A DNA stretch of 64,000 nucleotides from positions 266,209-330,208 of the IMG/VR virus record IMGVR_UViG_3300029983_000007. One strand, 5' to 3'. The notes beneath the pieces were generated by a model. That model was not told where the DNA came from, did not search any database, and saw only the letters and a program-made list of their open reading frames with translations. Positions 17,082 through 24,722 of this stretch are shown piece after piece. Origin of the DNA: a virus. Each line of letters begins with the position of its first letter. Position 1 is the first letter of the stretch. Both the position numbers and the translations under genes were made by a program.

Positions 17082-17166
17082 ATAGATGGAGTTGAACCCA
17101 GTGTCAGTAACACTTGCCTTCTGCACAATTCGAATCGTGCTGCACCCTGTGTGCTTATCTTCATCA
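17082..17166 (-). tRNA. tRNA-like gene with large variable arm, irregular
   Basis: On the minus strand the ends pair as GAAGATA/TATCTTC (7 bp), followed by a GCAC/GTGC D-like arm with GG in the loop, a GCACG...TGTGC arm with an ATTCGAAT loop, an AGTGT/ACACT variable arm, and a GGTTCAACTCC T-like arm. The T stem has only two or three good pairs and the anticodon loop is 8 nt, so identity cannot be assigned. It may be a decayed class II tRNA or a tRNA mimic. It lies downstream of promoter R3. Confidence 0.4.
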
Positions 17167-17169
17167 TTT

Positions 17170-17495
17170 TTATAATTTAATCAATAGTCAGTCCTTGTAG
17201 AGAAATAATAGCAGTCAGTCACTGATCATCTGACATTAGGTTCACACATCATCAAAAATTAATTTGATAGGTAATTTCCACGGTGTAGTTACTATTTACA
17301 TTTATAACAAGATAAGTTCTACAGTTCTCATATCTATTTCAATGGACTTTTCATCTTTGATAATTTTCATTATCATTAACTCACCACTATTAGCATCAAA
17401 TTCATCTGGTTCATATATATTTTGTTACAAACATATACACTCTGATTTCAGATATTGCTGATATTTCTTGTTTAAATCTGATTTTTTGATTTAAA
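17170..17495 (-). other. Intergenic stretch with a possible gene remnant
   Basis: No intact gene. On the minus strand the frame around 17290-17415 codes an acidic, protein-like segment (YEPDEFDANSGELM and onward) that can be joined to an upstream ATG only by adding two bases in an AT repeat. It may be a dead small gene or coincidence inside the R3 transcript. Confidence 0.25.
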
Positions 17496-17498
17496 TTA

Positions 17499-17590
17499 TT
17501 GTAGTACAAATATACAAAAAGTTTTTTGTTTTACCAAATATTTTTTGATATTTTTTCTACATTTTTTACTCAAGTACGTTTACAAGAGTT
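17499..17590 (-). promoter_or_regulatory. Repeated promoter module R3 (diverged)
   Basis: TATATTTG (17507-17514) and TTTG 20 nt upstream, with an imperfect palindrome CAAGTACGTTTACAAG (17571-17586). Reads towards the tRNA-like gene at 17082-17166. Confidence 0.65.
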
Positions 17591-17759
17591 TTAAAAAATC
17601 AAATCATTTTTCAGTTCTTTTTATCTTCACAGATTAGAAATAACATTTTTTCATTTGTTATATTTACTTCTGTAACATTAAATTTATGTATTTTCAGTTT
17701 CACTATAATCTTGTTCAAGATTAAGGGTGGTTTCCTTACTACTAAATTGTGATTACTTT

Positions 17760-17827
17760 AATCTAAGTGTGTTCATTTGCACTATCATTCTCTTGCAAGC
17801 TTTGAGAGGTTTTTATACCATTAGATT
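17760..17827 (-). ncRNA. Multi-hairpin small RNA, unit U8
   Basis: Closing stem AATCTAA/TTAGATT, hairpin 1 GGT/ACC, and hairpin 2 with CTCT/AGAG replacing the usual CCTT/AAGG: both sides changed while the 11-nt AAGCTTGCA loop is kept. Promoter R4 is 39 nt upstream. A degraded further copy may lie at about 17700-17745. Confidence 0.65.
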
Positions 17828-17857
17828 TTTTTCAATCTGAAATTTGATTTGTTTTTA

Positions 17858-18129
17858 TTGTAGTTCAAAATTACAAAAAGTTTTTTGTTTTACCAAATAT
17901 TTAATGTTAAAGTTTTGAACTTTTTTTCAATTGAAATTTAATTTTTGTGATTATATTTCTTTTGATATTGTAGTGCAAAATTACAAAAAGTTTTTTGTTT
18001 TACCAAATATTTAATGTTAAAGTTTTGAACTTTTTCAAGTACTCTTACTTGAAGTTTTTTGTTTTTTATTGTAGTACAAAATTAATAAAAGTTTTTGATA
18101 CTACCAAATATTTAATGTTAAAGTTTCAG
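17858..18129 (-). promoter_or_regulatory. Three tandem promoter modules R4, R5, R6
   Basis: TAATTTTG boxes at 17866-17873, 17976-17983 and 18077-18084, each with the TTTG box 20 nt upstream and the same flanks. R5 also has the CAAGTA-CTCT-TACTTG palindrome at 18036-18051. They are stacked about 100 bp apart, all pointing left into U8. Tandem promoters may raise output or be duplication by-products. Confidence 0.7.
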
Positions 18130-18131
18130 TT

Positions 18132-18470
18132 TTAATATACGCATTCATATCCATCTGAATTCTCAAGTGTTTCAATAATTTCCAATAAAAAATCATTAAA
18201 GTTTTTACTTGTATAATCTTTTGAAAAGAAATAATGATATTTTTCTAAAATCTCATCTCCTCTATTATAAAACAATTTTAATTTTGTTGCAGTATCTAAT
18301 GCATCATCTTTTGACATTTCATGAGCCATATCTGCATAGTGCTCATTTTGACAATATTCATTATCTTGAAATTTCGCACCAATTTCTCTACATAAAGTTT
18401 CAATTAGATGTTCTCTATTTATGCTTGTTATAAACTTAATACCACTTTTTGTAATAATAGTTTTACTCAT
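18132..18470 (-). CDS. Orphan soluble protein
   Basis: 112 aa, charged alpha/beta protein without known motif. Its promoter (18496-18527) is the same type as the RNA-locus promoters, which supports calling those modules promoters. The C-terminus abuts module R6. Function unknown. Confidence 0.72.
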   Translation of the reverse strand: MSKTIITKSGIKFITSINREHLIETLCREIGAKFQDNEYCQNEHYADMAHEMSKDDALDTATKLKLFYNRGDEILEKYHYFFSKDYTSKNFNDFLLEIIETLENSDGYECVY

Positions 18471-18495
18471 ATATTTATGTTTTTAAACTGAATTA

Positions 18496-18527
18496 CAAAA
18501 TTACAAAAAGATTTTCATACTACCAAA
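18496..18527 (-). promoter_or_regulatory. Promoter R7 in front of a protein gene
   Basis: TAATTTTG (18496-18503), 20-nt spacer, TTTG (18524-18527) on the minus strand, 26 nt upstream of the start at 18470. Same architecture as R1-R6 but with diverged flanks. Confidence 0.7.
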
Positions 18528-18545
18528 CATTCACAAGTTAATTTT

Positions 18546-18890
18546 TCAATTATTTTTAAAATCTTCCAATGTTTTGTAATAACTACACATATTTTCAATT
18601 GAATAGAAAACTAATATATTATTTTTTATTGCAAATTCAACTTCCTTATCTGCACCACTTGATTCTCCTGGTAATCTCAATATACAATCACATACTGGAA
18701 TCCACTCAAAATCAATTTTAAGCCAATCTTCATATGGTCTAGGATGAGCCATATGCTGAAAATGTGAATATAATGGTGTAAATGGCACAAAACCTTTATT
18801 CATTAATTCATCTGCTGTGTCCATTTGTATTTTAACATTAACAGCAACATCACCTTTTGTATATGGTGAAGCTATATAAACTTTAATCAT
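18546..18890 (-). CDS. DUF4406 / nucleoside 2-deoxyribosyltransferase-fold protein
   Basis: 114 aa. It has YIASPYT at 5-11, a central W-x-x-x-D, then CDCILRLPGES-SGADKE, the pattern of the small DUF4406 group within the nucleoside 2-deoxyribosyltransferase fold (N-terminal nucleotide-binding strand; C-terminal Asp/Glu near the active site). Members may cleave or transfer N-glycosidic bonds of nucleosides; the activity of this subfamily is not settled. Cytoplasmic, single gene. Confidence 0.82.
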   Translation of the reverse strand: MIKVYIASPYTKGDVAVNVKIQMDTADELMNKGFVPFTPLYSHFQHMAHPRPYEDWLKIDFEWIPVCDCILRLPGESSGADKEVEFAIKNNILVFYSIENMCSYYKTLEDFKNN

Positions 18891-18925
18891 ATTTTTATTT
18901 TATTTTTTAATATATATATGATATA

Positions 18926-19453
18926 ATGAAAAATATAAAAAGTTTTGATAAATACAATGAAGATGTACTAACTGATGGTTTTACTCCTGAGAATGCAAGG
19001 TATAATGCAGGTATAAAAGCAAATAGAATAATATATCAACTTAAAAATTTATTATTACCTGTTGGTAAATTAACTGAGCAAGTTGTCACAAGGTCAATTG
19101 AATCAATAAATTCATTAAATAGAATTATTAATGATGAAATTATTGAAGATGATGCTATGATAACTCAATTAAAAAAATCAGATACTTCAAATACAATATT
19201 TGATGTTATAAAAAATATTGAAGTTAATCAAAATGGTATAAATAGATCTACAAATAAATACTCAGCTACAATAAATACTTTGTGGTTAGGAGGAAAAAAA
19301 TATGATTTAATAGTAAAGCCATTATCATTTTGGTTGAATATGGCAAAAAAAGACAGAGAAACAGAAAATAAAATATCCAATCAACTATGTGGTTGGATAA
19401 ATAGTAATATAAATTTAACTATTGAATCATTAAATAAAATAACACACAAATGA
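18926..19453 (+). CDS. Orphan protein with leader-like N-terminus
   Basis: 175 aa. It starts MKNIKSFDKYNED, a form of the cassette leader with the F-x-x-Y-N-E pattern, but has no KFN tag. The body is helical and polar. It overlaps the following membrane protease-like gene by 4 nt, so the two are probably made together. Function unknown. Confidence 0.75.
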   Translation: MKNIKSFDKYNEDVLTDGFTPENARYNAGIKANRIIYQLKNLLLPVGKLTEQVVTRSIESINSLNRIINDEIIEDDAMITQLKKSDTSNTIFDVIKNIEVNQNGINRSTNKYSATINTLWLGGKKYDLIVKPLSFWLNMAKKDRETENKISNQLCGWINSNINLTIESLNKITHK

Positions 19454-19995
19454 GCAAACCAATTAAAATAATAGGTATAATATTATTTAGTTTTATACTT
19501 ATTTTTATAGCATATGAAATATTCATACCAACTAAAGATTATCCTTTTAGTAAAATTGAAATTGTTAATTATCATCATCTATATAACTTAACAAATAGAA
19601 CTTATCTAGATACAATTGTAGAATCAGGATTACAATCACTTAAAATTGATACTGTTACTGTTGTTATTAAAAATATTGATAAATCATCAATAGTAATTAA
19701 TGGCGAAGATATTGATTTGAAAGCATATATAGTAGTTAATAACGATACATATTATATATTTATTGGTGACTATAGTAGAAATGAAAGTATTACAATATTA
19801 TCTCATGAATTAATTCATTTAAGACAATATTATGACAAAATGTTATTAATTAGTAGAACAGGAGTTTATTTATGGCTTGGTGATGTTATAGATATATCAA
19901 ATATGGATTATAATCAAAGACCTTGGGAAATAGAAGCATTTGATAATCAATCAGATAATGCAAATGCAATGAAATATATTTTATATAAATTATAA
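19450..19995 (+). CDS. Membrane-anchored zinc metalloprotease-like protein
   Basis: 181 aa. One N-terminal membrane helix (residues 7-25), then a domain with HELIH at about 119-123 and a downstream Glu in PWEIEAFDNQ about 40 residues later: the HExxH plus E arrangement of gluzincin-type peptidases. The orientation (short cytoplasmic N-terminus) would put the catalytic part in the periplasm, where it might process an envelope or cell-wall protein (inference). It converges with the array gene ending at 19990 and overlaps it by 6 nt. Confidence 0.75.
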   Translation: MSKPIKIIGIILFSFILIFIAYEIFIPTKDYPFSKIEIVNYHHLYNLTNRTYLDTIVESGLQSLKIDTVTVVIKNIDKSSIVINGEDIDLKAYIVVNNDTYYIFIGDYSRNESITILSHELIHLRQYYDKMLLISRTGVYLWLGDVIDISNMDYNQRPWEIEAFDNQSDNANAMKYILYKL

Positions 19996-20337
19996 GTTGA
20001 ATTTTTTTGATGCATTAATTATATTATAAAACTCTTCTGTTGTAAATTTATTTGGAAAAAAGTATTTACTATCTCCGTCATCTTTATCACAAATAATATA
20101 TCCTTTTTTATCTCTAAGTGTTATTATATCTCCATCACCTATTTTATAAACATTATTATAAGATCTCTTACCATTATATTCTGAATATTTTAAAATAGAA
20201 TCAATAATATATATCTCACCATATTTCAAATAATTACTCTGAAGTCCAATATATATAATTTCATCACCTATTTTTAAATCATTTAAGTAATCAGGATTAT
20301 CATGTTGTACTTCATATATTTTAAAATTTGTTATCAT
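19990..20337 (-). CDS. Minus-strand cassette protein, KFNL tag
   Basis: 115 aa. Leader MITNFKIYE, LKIGDEIIYIG near residue 20 (GD turn of the SH3-like group), tag ASKFNL. Last gene of the only minus-strand array. The leader differs from the plus-strand form but keeps basic-hydrophobic-Tyr-Glu, and the tag is unchanged. Confidence 0.8.
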   Translation of the reverse strand: MITNFKIYEVQHDNPDYLNDLKIGDEIIYIGLQSNYLKYGEIYIIDSILKYSEYNGKRSYNNVYKIGDGDIITLRDKKGYIICDKDDGDSKYFFPNKFTTEEFYNIINASKKFNL

Positions 20338-20687
20338 ATATTAAATTTATTAGTTTGTGTTAAAAATTCTAATTTTGATTTATCATCAGATATATGAATC
20401 AATTCTTCTAATGAAAAAGACATGGCATTTTTATATTTTTTGCTATAATCTATTTCGCTATGATAAATTTGATATGATTCTAAATAATCAGGAATATAAT
20501 CAAATTGAACTATAAATCTATCCCAACGATATTTAATATCAATAATTTCTATTATCTGTCCTATATTACTTAATGTAAAACTATTTAGTTCAGTAAAATC
20601 AATACTTTCACATATAACATAATCTCCAATAGATGGTAGTATTGATGATTTTTTATTTTTTTCATATATTTTAAAATCTGTTATCAT
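20334..20687 (-). CDS. Minus-strand cassette protein, GDYV core
   Basis: 117 aa. Leader MITDFKIYE, PSIGDYVICE near residue 20, SNIGQIIEI turn, tag TNKFNI. ATGA overlaps both neighbours. Clear homolog of the plus-strand GDYV cassettes despite the changed leader. Function unknown. Confidence 0.82.
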   Translation of the reverse strand: MITDFKIYEKNKKSSILPSIGDYVICESIDFTELNSFTLSNIGQIIEIIDIKYRWDRFIVQFDYIPDYLESYQIYHSEIDYSKKYKNAMSFSLEELIHISDDKSKLEFLTQTNKFNI

Positions 20688-20983
20688 ACATTAAAATTGT
20701 TGGATTTATTAATTAATTTCAGTCTATCTTCTAATATTTTTCTAACTGATGAGTATTTGTATACATCTTTTTTATCTATCCAAAAACCATCTTCATGATA
20801 ATAATCTTTAAAATCAATTTTATATTGTGATTTACTTTTATTTATTATTTTAAAAATATTATTGCTTATTTTGGTTTTATATTGAATATCATAATTTATT
20901 CCTTTAAGAACAGGTATAACATAATAATCAACAGGTATTTCTATCTGGTTATTAACAAATTCATATTTTTTTATATATTTCAT
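20684..20983 (-). CDS. Minus-strand cassette protein
   Basis: 99 aa. Leader MKYIKKYE, beta-rich core and tag variant SNNFNV. First gene of the minus-strand array; the upstream region is AT-only. Function unknown. Confidence 0.78.
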   Translation of the reverse strand: MKYIKKYEFVNNQIEIPVDYYVIPVLKGINYDIQYKTKISNNIFKIINKSKSQYKIDFKDYYHEDGFWIDKKDVYKYSSVRKILEDRLKLINKSNNFNV

Positions 20984-21089
20984 AATTATATTTTATAATT
21001 TATATTTTTGATATACTATATATTAAAAATAAAAATAACAATCTTATTTTTTTATATATAATATAAACAATAAAACAGCACAATTATAT

Positions 21090-22733
21090 ATGTTAAAATA
21101 TGATGATTATAATAAATTGAATGAGGCTTTCTTTCATCGTAGTAAAGATGAGTTAGAAAATCTCATACATTCATTTAAAAGCTTGATTATAAATCTAAAA
21201 CAATCAATAGATAAAAAATATACATTAGATTTCTATAAAACTCAAATCAAAGAGGATTTAGAATCATATAAAATAAATATATTGAATAATTACAATAAAA
21301 ATACAATTAGTAAATTTAAAGATTTGTTTAAAGAATTTTTAAATAATGTAGATAATGACATAATTAAGCATATGAAATTAGGTAAATTTGCTAATGATAT
21401 ATTAAAGATATATTCTATTAATAATTCTTTTGATATTAACATAAAGAATGTAAATAGTGTGTTTAAAGCTTATCTTGATAATGTTGATAGATATATAGAC
21501 AACACATATGATTTTTTCTACAATAAGATTGAGACTGATAAATCATATGAACCATATAATAAAATTGATATTAAAATAAATAAAGTCCCTATTGATGAAT
21601 ATCAAAAAACAAAATACAAATATCAAATTGAGTTATTAAAATTACAAGAATGGATTACATACAACAATAAAAAAGTATTGATTATATTTGAAGGTAGGGA
21701 TGCTGCAGGAAAAGGTTCAGCGATTAGAAATATCACAAGATTTCTAGATCCAAAGCATTTTAGAGTACAGACATTTGGTATACCTACAGAAGAAGAGAGT
21801 AATAATTGGTTTGATAGATATGAAAAATCTTTACCTAAAAATGGAGAAATTGTTTTTTTTGATAGATCTTGGTATACAAGAGGTTATGTTGAACCAGTGA
21901 TGAAATATTCAACTGAAGATAAATATAATAAATTTATGAAAGAAGTCAATAACTTTGAAGATAAATTAATAGATGATGACATCATACTTATAAAAATATG
22001 GTTCTCCATATCTCAAGATGTACAAAAAATGAGATTTGAATTAAGAAAATCTAATCCATTGAAATACTGGAAGTTTAGTAAGAATGATGAGCAAACATTA
22101 GACAAATGGGATGAATTTACTAAATATATAAATGAGATTTTCAAAAAAACAAATACTAAAGATTCTCCTTGGATAATAATAGATGCTGATGATGAAAATT
22201 ATTCAAGATTAGAATCTTTCAATAGTATAATAAAATCAATAGAAAAAGATAAATCAAACATCAAAGAGGGTGGAATAAAAGTAATATTTGAAGATTTAGA
22301 TGGACCATTAATTCCATATGATAAAAATTCAGATACCGACTATCATAAATTTTTTAATGATCCAGAAAAATGGAGTAAGACTGCTATGAGCAATTTAAAC
22401 AATATTATTGAAAAGACAGAAGCAAAAGTAGTATTATCTTCTTCATATAGAGATGATAAACCATTAAGCGAAATAGAAAAGATGATGAAAACTGCTGGAT
22501 TTAAATATAAAATATATGACGTTGTTCCAAATGACAAATCTAAAAAACGTGGATCTGATATAAAAGATTGGTTAAAGAATAATAAATCAGTTAGTAATTT
22601 TATTATTATTGACGATAATAAGCATGACTTATATGAAGTATTTAGCAAAAAACACATTGTTAAAACTACTCATGAATTAGGAATAACAGATGATATTAAA
22701 GATGAAGCTATTGATAAATTAAATACTAAATGA
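21090..22733 (+). CDS. Polyphosphate kinase 2 (PPK2) fused to a HAD-type domain
   Basis: 547 aa, three parts. Residues 1-~165 are helical and begin with a leader-like MLKYDDYNKLNEAF. About 175-390 is PPK2: Walker A GRDAAGKGS (202-210), DRSWYTRG (258-265) in the lid/Walker B region, and a Trp-rich C-terminal block. About 395-545 is a HAD-like domain with FEDLDG (DxDG), LSSSYR and FIIIDDN motifs. PPK2 enzymes phosphorylate nucleotides with polyphosphate or the reverse. The HAD half resembles those in nucleotide or RNA-end processing. The leader suggests possible packaging (inference). Far longer than ordinary PPK2 (~270-300 aa). Confidence 0.88.
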   Translation: MLKYDDYNKLNEAFFHRSKDELENLIHSFKSLIINLKQSIDKKYTLDFYKTQIKEDLESYKINILNNYNKNTISKFKDLFKEFLNNVDNDIIKHMKLGKFANDILKIYSINNSFDINIKNVNSVFKAYLDNVDRYIDNTYDFFYNKIETDKSYEPYNKIDIKINKVPIDEYQKTKYKYQIELLKLQEWITYNNKKVLIIFEGRDAAGKGSAIRNITRFLDPKHFRVQTFGIPTEEESNNWFDRYEKSLPKNGEIVFFDRSWYTRGYVEPVMKYSTEDKYNKFMKEVNNFEDKLIDDDIILIKIWFSISQDVQKMRFELRKSNPLKYWKFSKNDEQTLDKWDEFTKYINEIFKKTNTKDSPWIIIDADDENYSRLESFNSIIKSIEKDKSNIKEGGIKVIFEDLDGPLIPYDKNSDTDYHKFFNDPEKWSKTAMSNLNNIIEKTEAKVVLSSSYRDDKPLSEIEKMMKTAGFKYKIYDVVPNDKSKKRGSDIKDWLKNNKSVSNFIIIDDNKHDLYEVFSKKHIVKTTHELGITDDIKDEAIDKLNTK

Positions 22734-22737
22734 TATT

Positions 22738-23145
22738 ATGAAATATTTAAAAAAATATGAAATGTTAAACAAATTAGACACATCAGATAATCCTATATTT
22801 ATAGAATTTATGATTAATTTCATAACATCTTTAGATTATGACTTAACCACAAATTACAATAAAAAATACTCTAGAAATGAGATATTTTTTTATAACAAAG
22901 ATATAAATTCTGAGGGTTTAAAATTTTGTATTGAAATAACAAATGATGAATTAATTTTTAAAAAATACCATAATAATTTTAAGATTATTGAAGAATATTT
23001 AGAAACTATCAATGGATTAAATTTAATAAATATTGATCATCACATATACAACTTTAAGATATCAGGAAATACTCTAGATATCGAAGAACAGATAACAAAA
23101 AAGAATTTTGATATGTTTAGAGAAGCAAATAAATTTAATTTATGA
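22738..23145 (+). CDS. Bookended cassette protein, orphan core
   Basis: 135 aa. Leader MKYLKKYE and tag ANKFNL. Core alpha/beta without known motif. First gene of the third array, 4 nt after the PPK2-HAD gene and probably co-transcribed with it. Function unknown. Confidence 0.82.
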   Translation: MKYLKKYEMLNKLDTSDNPIFIEFMINFITSLDYDLTTNYNKKYSRNEIFFYNKDINSEGLKFCIEITNDELIFKKYHNNFKIIEEYLETINGLNLINIDHHIYNFKISGNTLDIEEQITKKNFDMFREANKFNL

Positions 23146-23483
23146 AATATTTAAAAAAGTTTGAATCTAAAGAAGTAGATTTATTTAATGCTATTGTAAA
23201 TGACAACACAAAAAGAGTTGAATATTTAATTAGACTTAATGCTGATATAAACATTCAAGATGCTGAAGGTAGAACTCCATTATTTTATGCAGCAAATCAT
23301 GATTTTATGAGTATTGTTAATATACTTATTGAAGCAGGAGCGGATTGGAATATTATTAACAACAAAGGATATGATTTTACATATTTATTAAGTGATAAAC
23401 AATTTGATTATATTATGAAAAAATATCCTGATGAATATAAAGAATATTTAATGAAAAAAACAGCAAACAAATTTAACTTATGA
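23142..23483 (+). CDS. Bookended cassette protein, ankyrin repeats
   Basis: 113 aa. Leader MKYLKKFE, then about two and a half ankyrin repeats (INIQDAEGRTPLFYAANHD, IVNILIEAGADWNI) and a capping helix KKYPDEYKEYLM shared with the other ankyrin cassettes, tag ANKFNL. ATGA overlaps both sides. Presumed protein-binding; target unknown. Confidence 0.88.
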   Translation: MKYLKKFESKEVDLFNAIVNDNTKRVEYLIRLNADINIQDAEGRTPLFYAANHDFMSIVNILIEAGADWNIINNKGYDFTYLLSDKQFDYIMKKYPDEYKEYLMKKTANKFNL

Positions 23484-23911
23484 ACCATTTAAAAATATAT
23501 GATAATTATAAAGATAAAATGAATTCAAAGAACAAATTCAATAATATGATAAATGAGTATATACCAGGATATTACATGATATATAAATCTAATACTTATC
23601 ATTGGAAGCAACATAGATACAATGAATATATAGTATTATGTAGAATTATAAATCCAGAAGTTTTTGATGAAGTGGATCTAAGATTAAACATAGATATTCT
23701 ATCTTATTTTTGTGAATTAGAACAACATGAATTAAGGGAAGATGAAAAAATAAAGACTGGAAAACAAATAATAAATCCAAATCATTCAACGTTTGAAAGA
23801 TTATTTTTGTCATCGTCATTAAAAACATCTCAAGATAAATTTGAAGAATTGAAAGAAACTACATATTATCAATGGGAATTAAATAAAGTCACAGATAAAT
23901 TTAACTTATGA
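23480..23911 (+). CDS. Bookended cassette protein, orphan core
   Basis: 143 aa. Leader variant MNHLKIYDNY, tag TDKFNL, polar core. No recognised domain. Overlaps both neighbours by four bases. Function unknown. Confidence 0.78.
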   Translation: MNHLKIYDNYKDKMNSKNKFNNMINEYIPGYYMIYKSNTYHWKQHRYNEYIVLCRIINPEVFDEVDLRLNIDILSYFCELEQHELREDEKIKTGKQIINPNHSTFERLFLSSSLKTSQDKFEELKETTYYQWELNKVTDKFNL

Positions 23912-24294
23912 AAACATTCAATCAATACAATGAATCTATAAAAAATAAACATTTTCCTATATATTTTAGAAGATATTATGAATCAGGTAGATATAAAATA
24001 TCAGATATATATTACGACATTGAACAAGCAAATAAATATAGTATTGAATATGTTCTATTTAATAATACCACTAAAGGAGATGAGTTCTTTTACTTATATT
24101 TATTTCCATGTAATGAAAATGAATCTAAAATTATTAGTTCTGAGTTAATAGGTATGTTTAATCTATCAAGTATATTTAATGAAGACTTAACAACAGAAGA
24201 AAATATAGAATTAATAAAAACATCAAAAAATGCGAATATTATAAATTTAGAAGATGTAAATTTAATAATAAATTCAAATAAATTTAATATATGA
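23908..24294 (+). CDS. Cassette protein with MKTF-type leader
   Basis: 128 aa. Leader MKTFNQYNES, close in pattern to the T4 capsid-targeting start MKTYQEF. Tag SNKFNI. With the next two genes it forms a subfamily sharing the leader and an acidic beta-rich core. Function unknown. Confidence 0.8.
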   Translation: MKTFNQYNESIKNKHFPIYFRRYYESGRYKISDIYYDIEQANKYSIEYVLFNNTTKGDEFFYLYLFPCNENESKIISSELIGMFNLSSIFNEDLTTEENIELIKTSKNANIINLEDVNLIINSNKFNI

Positions 24295-24722
24295 AAACAT
24301 TTATACAGTTCAATGAAACTGAAAATTATGGAGAACCAATGTACAGTAATACAAATAGAATAACTCTTAACCTTTATTCTTATAATGACGAAGAAAATGA
24401 TTTTCCTCTTTTAGAACGAGATATCAAAAAATTAGAAGAAAATAATATTTATTATATTATAATTAGTACAACAGACAATTATATTAACTCTACACAATTT
24501 CAAACAATGTTTAAAATTTATGCATTACCAAAAAATAAAGAACAGAGAGATATAACTTATTATAATATGAATTTTTCTTATAATACTAAAATTAACATAG
24601 AATACAATGGTGAAAATTTAGATGAAGTTTTAGATGCAATTAAAAAAAGAAATAAAAATTTTTCAATCATAAATAAAGAAGACTTATATGTTATTATAAA
24701 TTCAAATAAATTTAATATATGA
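24291..24722 (+). CDS. Cassette protein with MKTF-type leader
   Basis: 143 aa. Leader MKTFIQFNET, tag SNKFNI. The C-terminal third (KNFSIINKEDLYVIINSNKFNI in pieces) is similar to that of the preceding gene (NIINLEDVNLIINSNKFNI), so these two are tandem duplicates. Function unknown. Confidence 0.8.
   Translation: MKTFIQFNETENYGEPMYSNTNRITLNLYSYNDEENDFPLLERDIKKLEENNIYYIIISTTDNYINSTQFQTMFKIYALPKNKEQRDITYYNMNFSYNTKINIEYNGENLDEVLDAIKKRNKNFSIINKEDLYVIINSNKFNI

Noticed and set aside
16232-17461. Plus-strand open frames of 65-90 codons across the RNA locus
   Set aside because: They consist of translated copies of the repeat (LSPFASFKVV...) in changing frames, have hydrophobic low-complexity content, and run opposite to the promoters and RNA folds.
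17082-17495. tmRNA
   Set aside because: The ends pair, but no tag-peptide frame or pseudoknot arrangement could be recognised, and a class II tRNA-like fold explains the conserved part better.
16066-17827. CRISPR array reading of the ~83-96 bp periodic repeats
   Set aside because: Repeats are ~65 nt with internal variation and covarying stems. The intervals are short, AT-rich and partly conserved rather than unique spacers, and there are no cas genes.
22343-22657. Minus-strand frame inside the PPK2-HAD gene
   Set aside because: It lies within a clearly conserved HAD domain on the plus strand and has no motif of its own.
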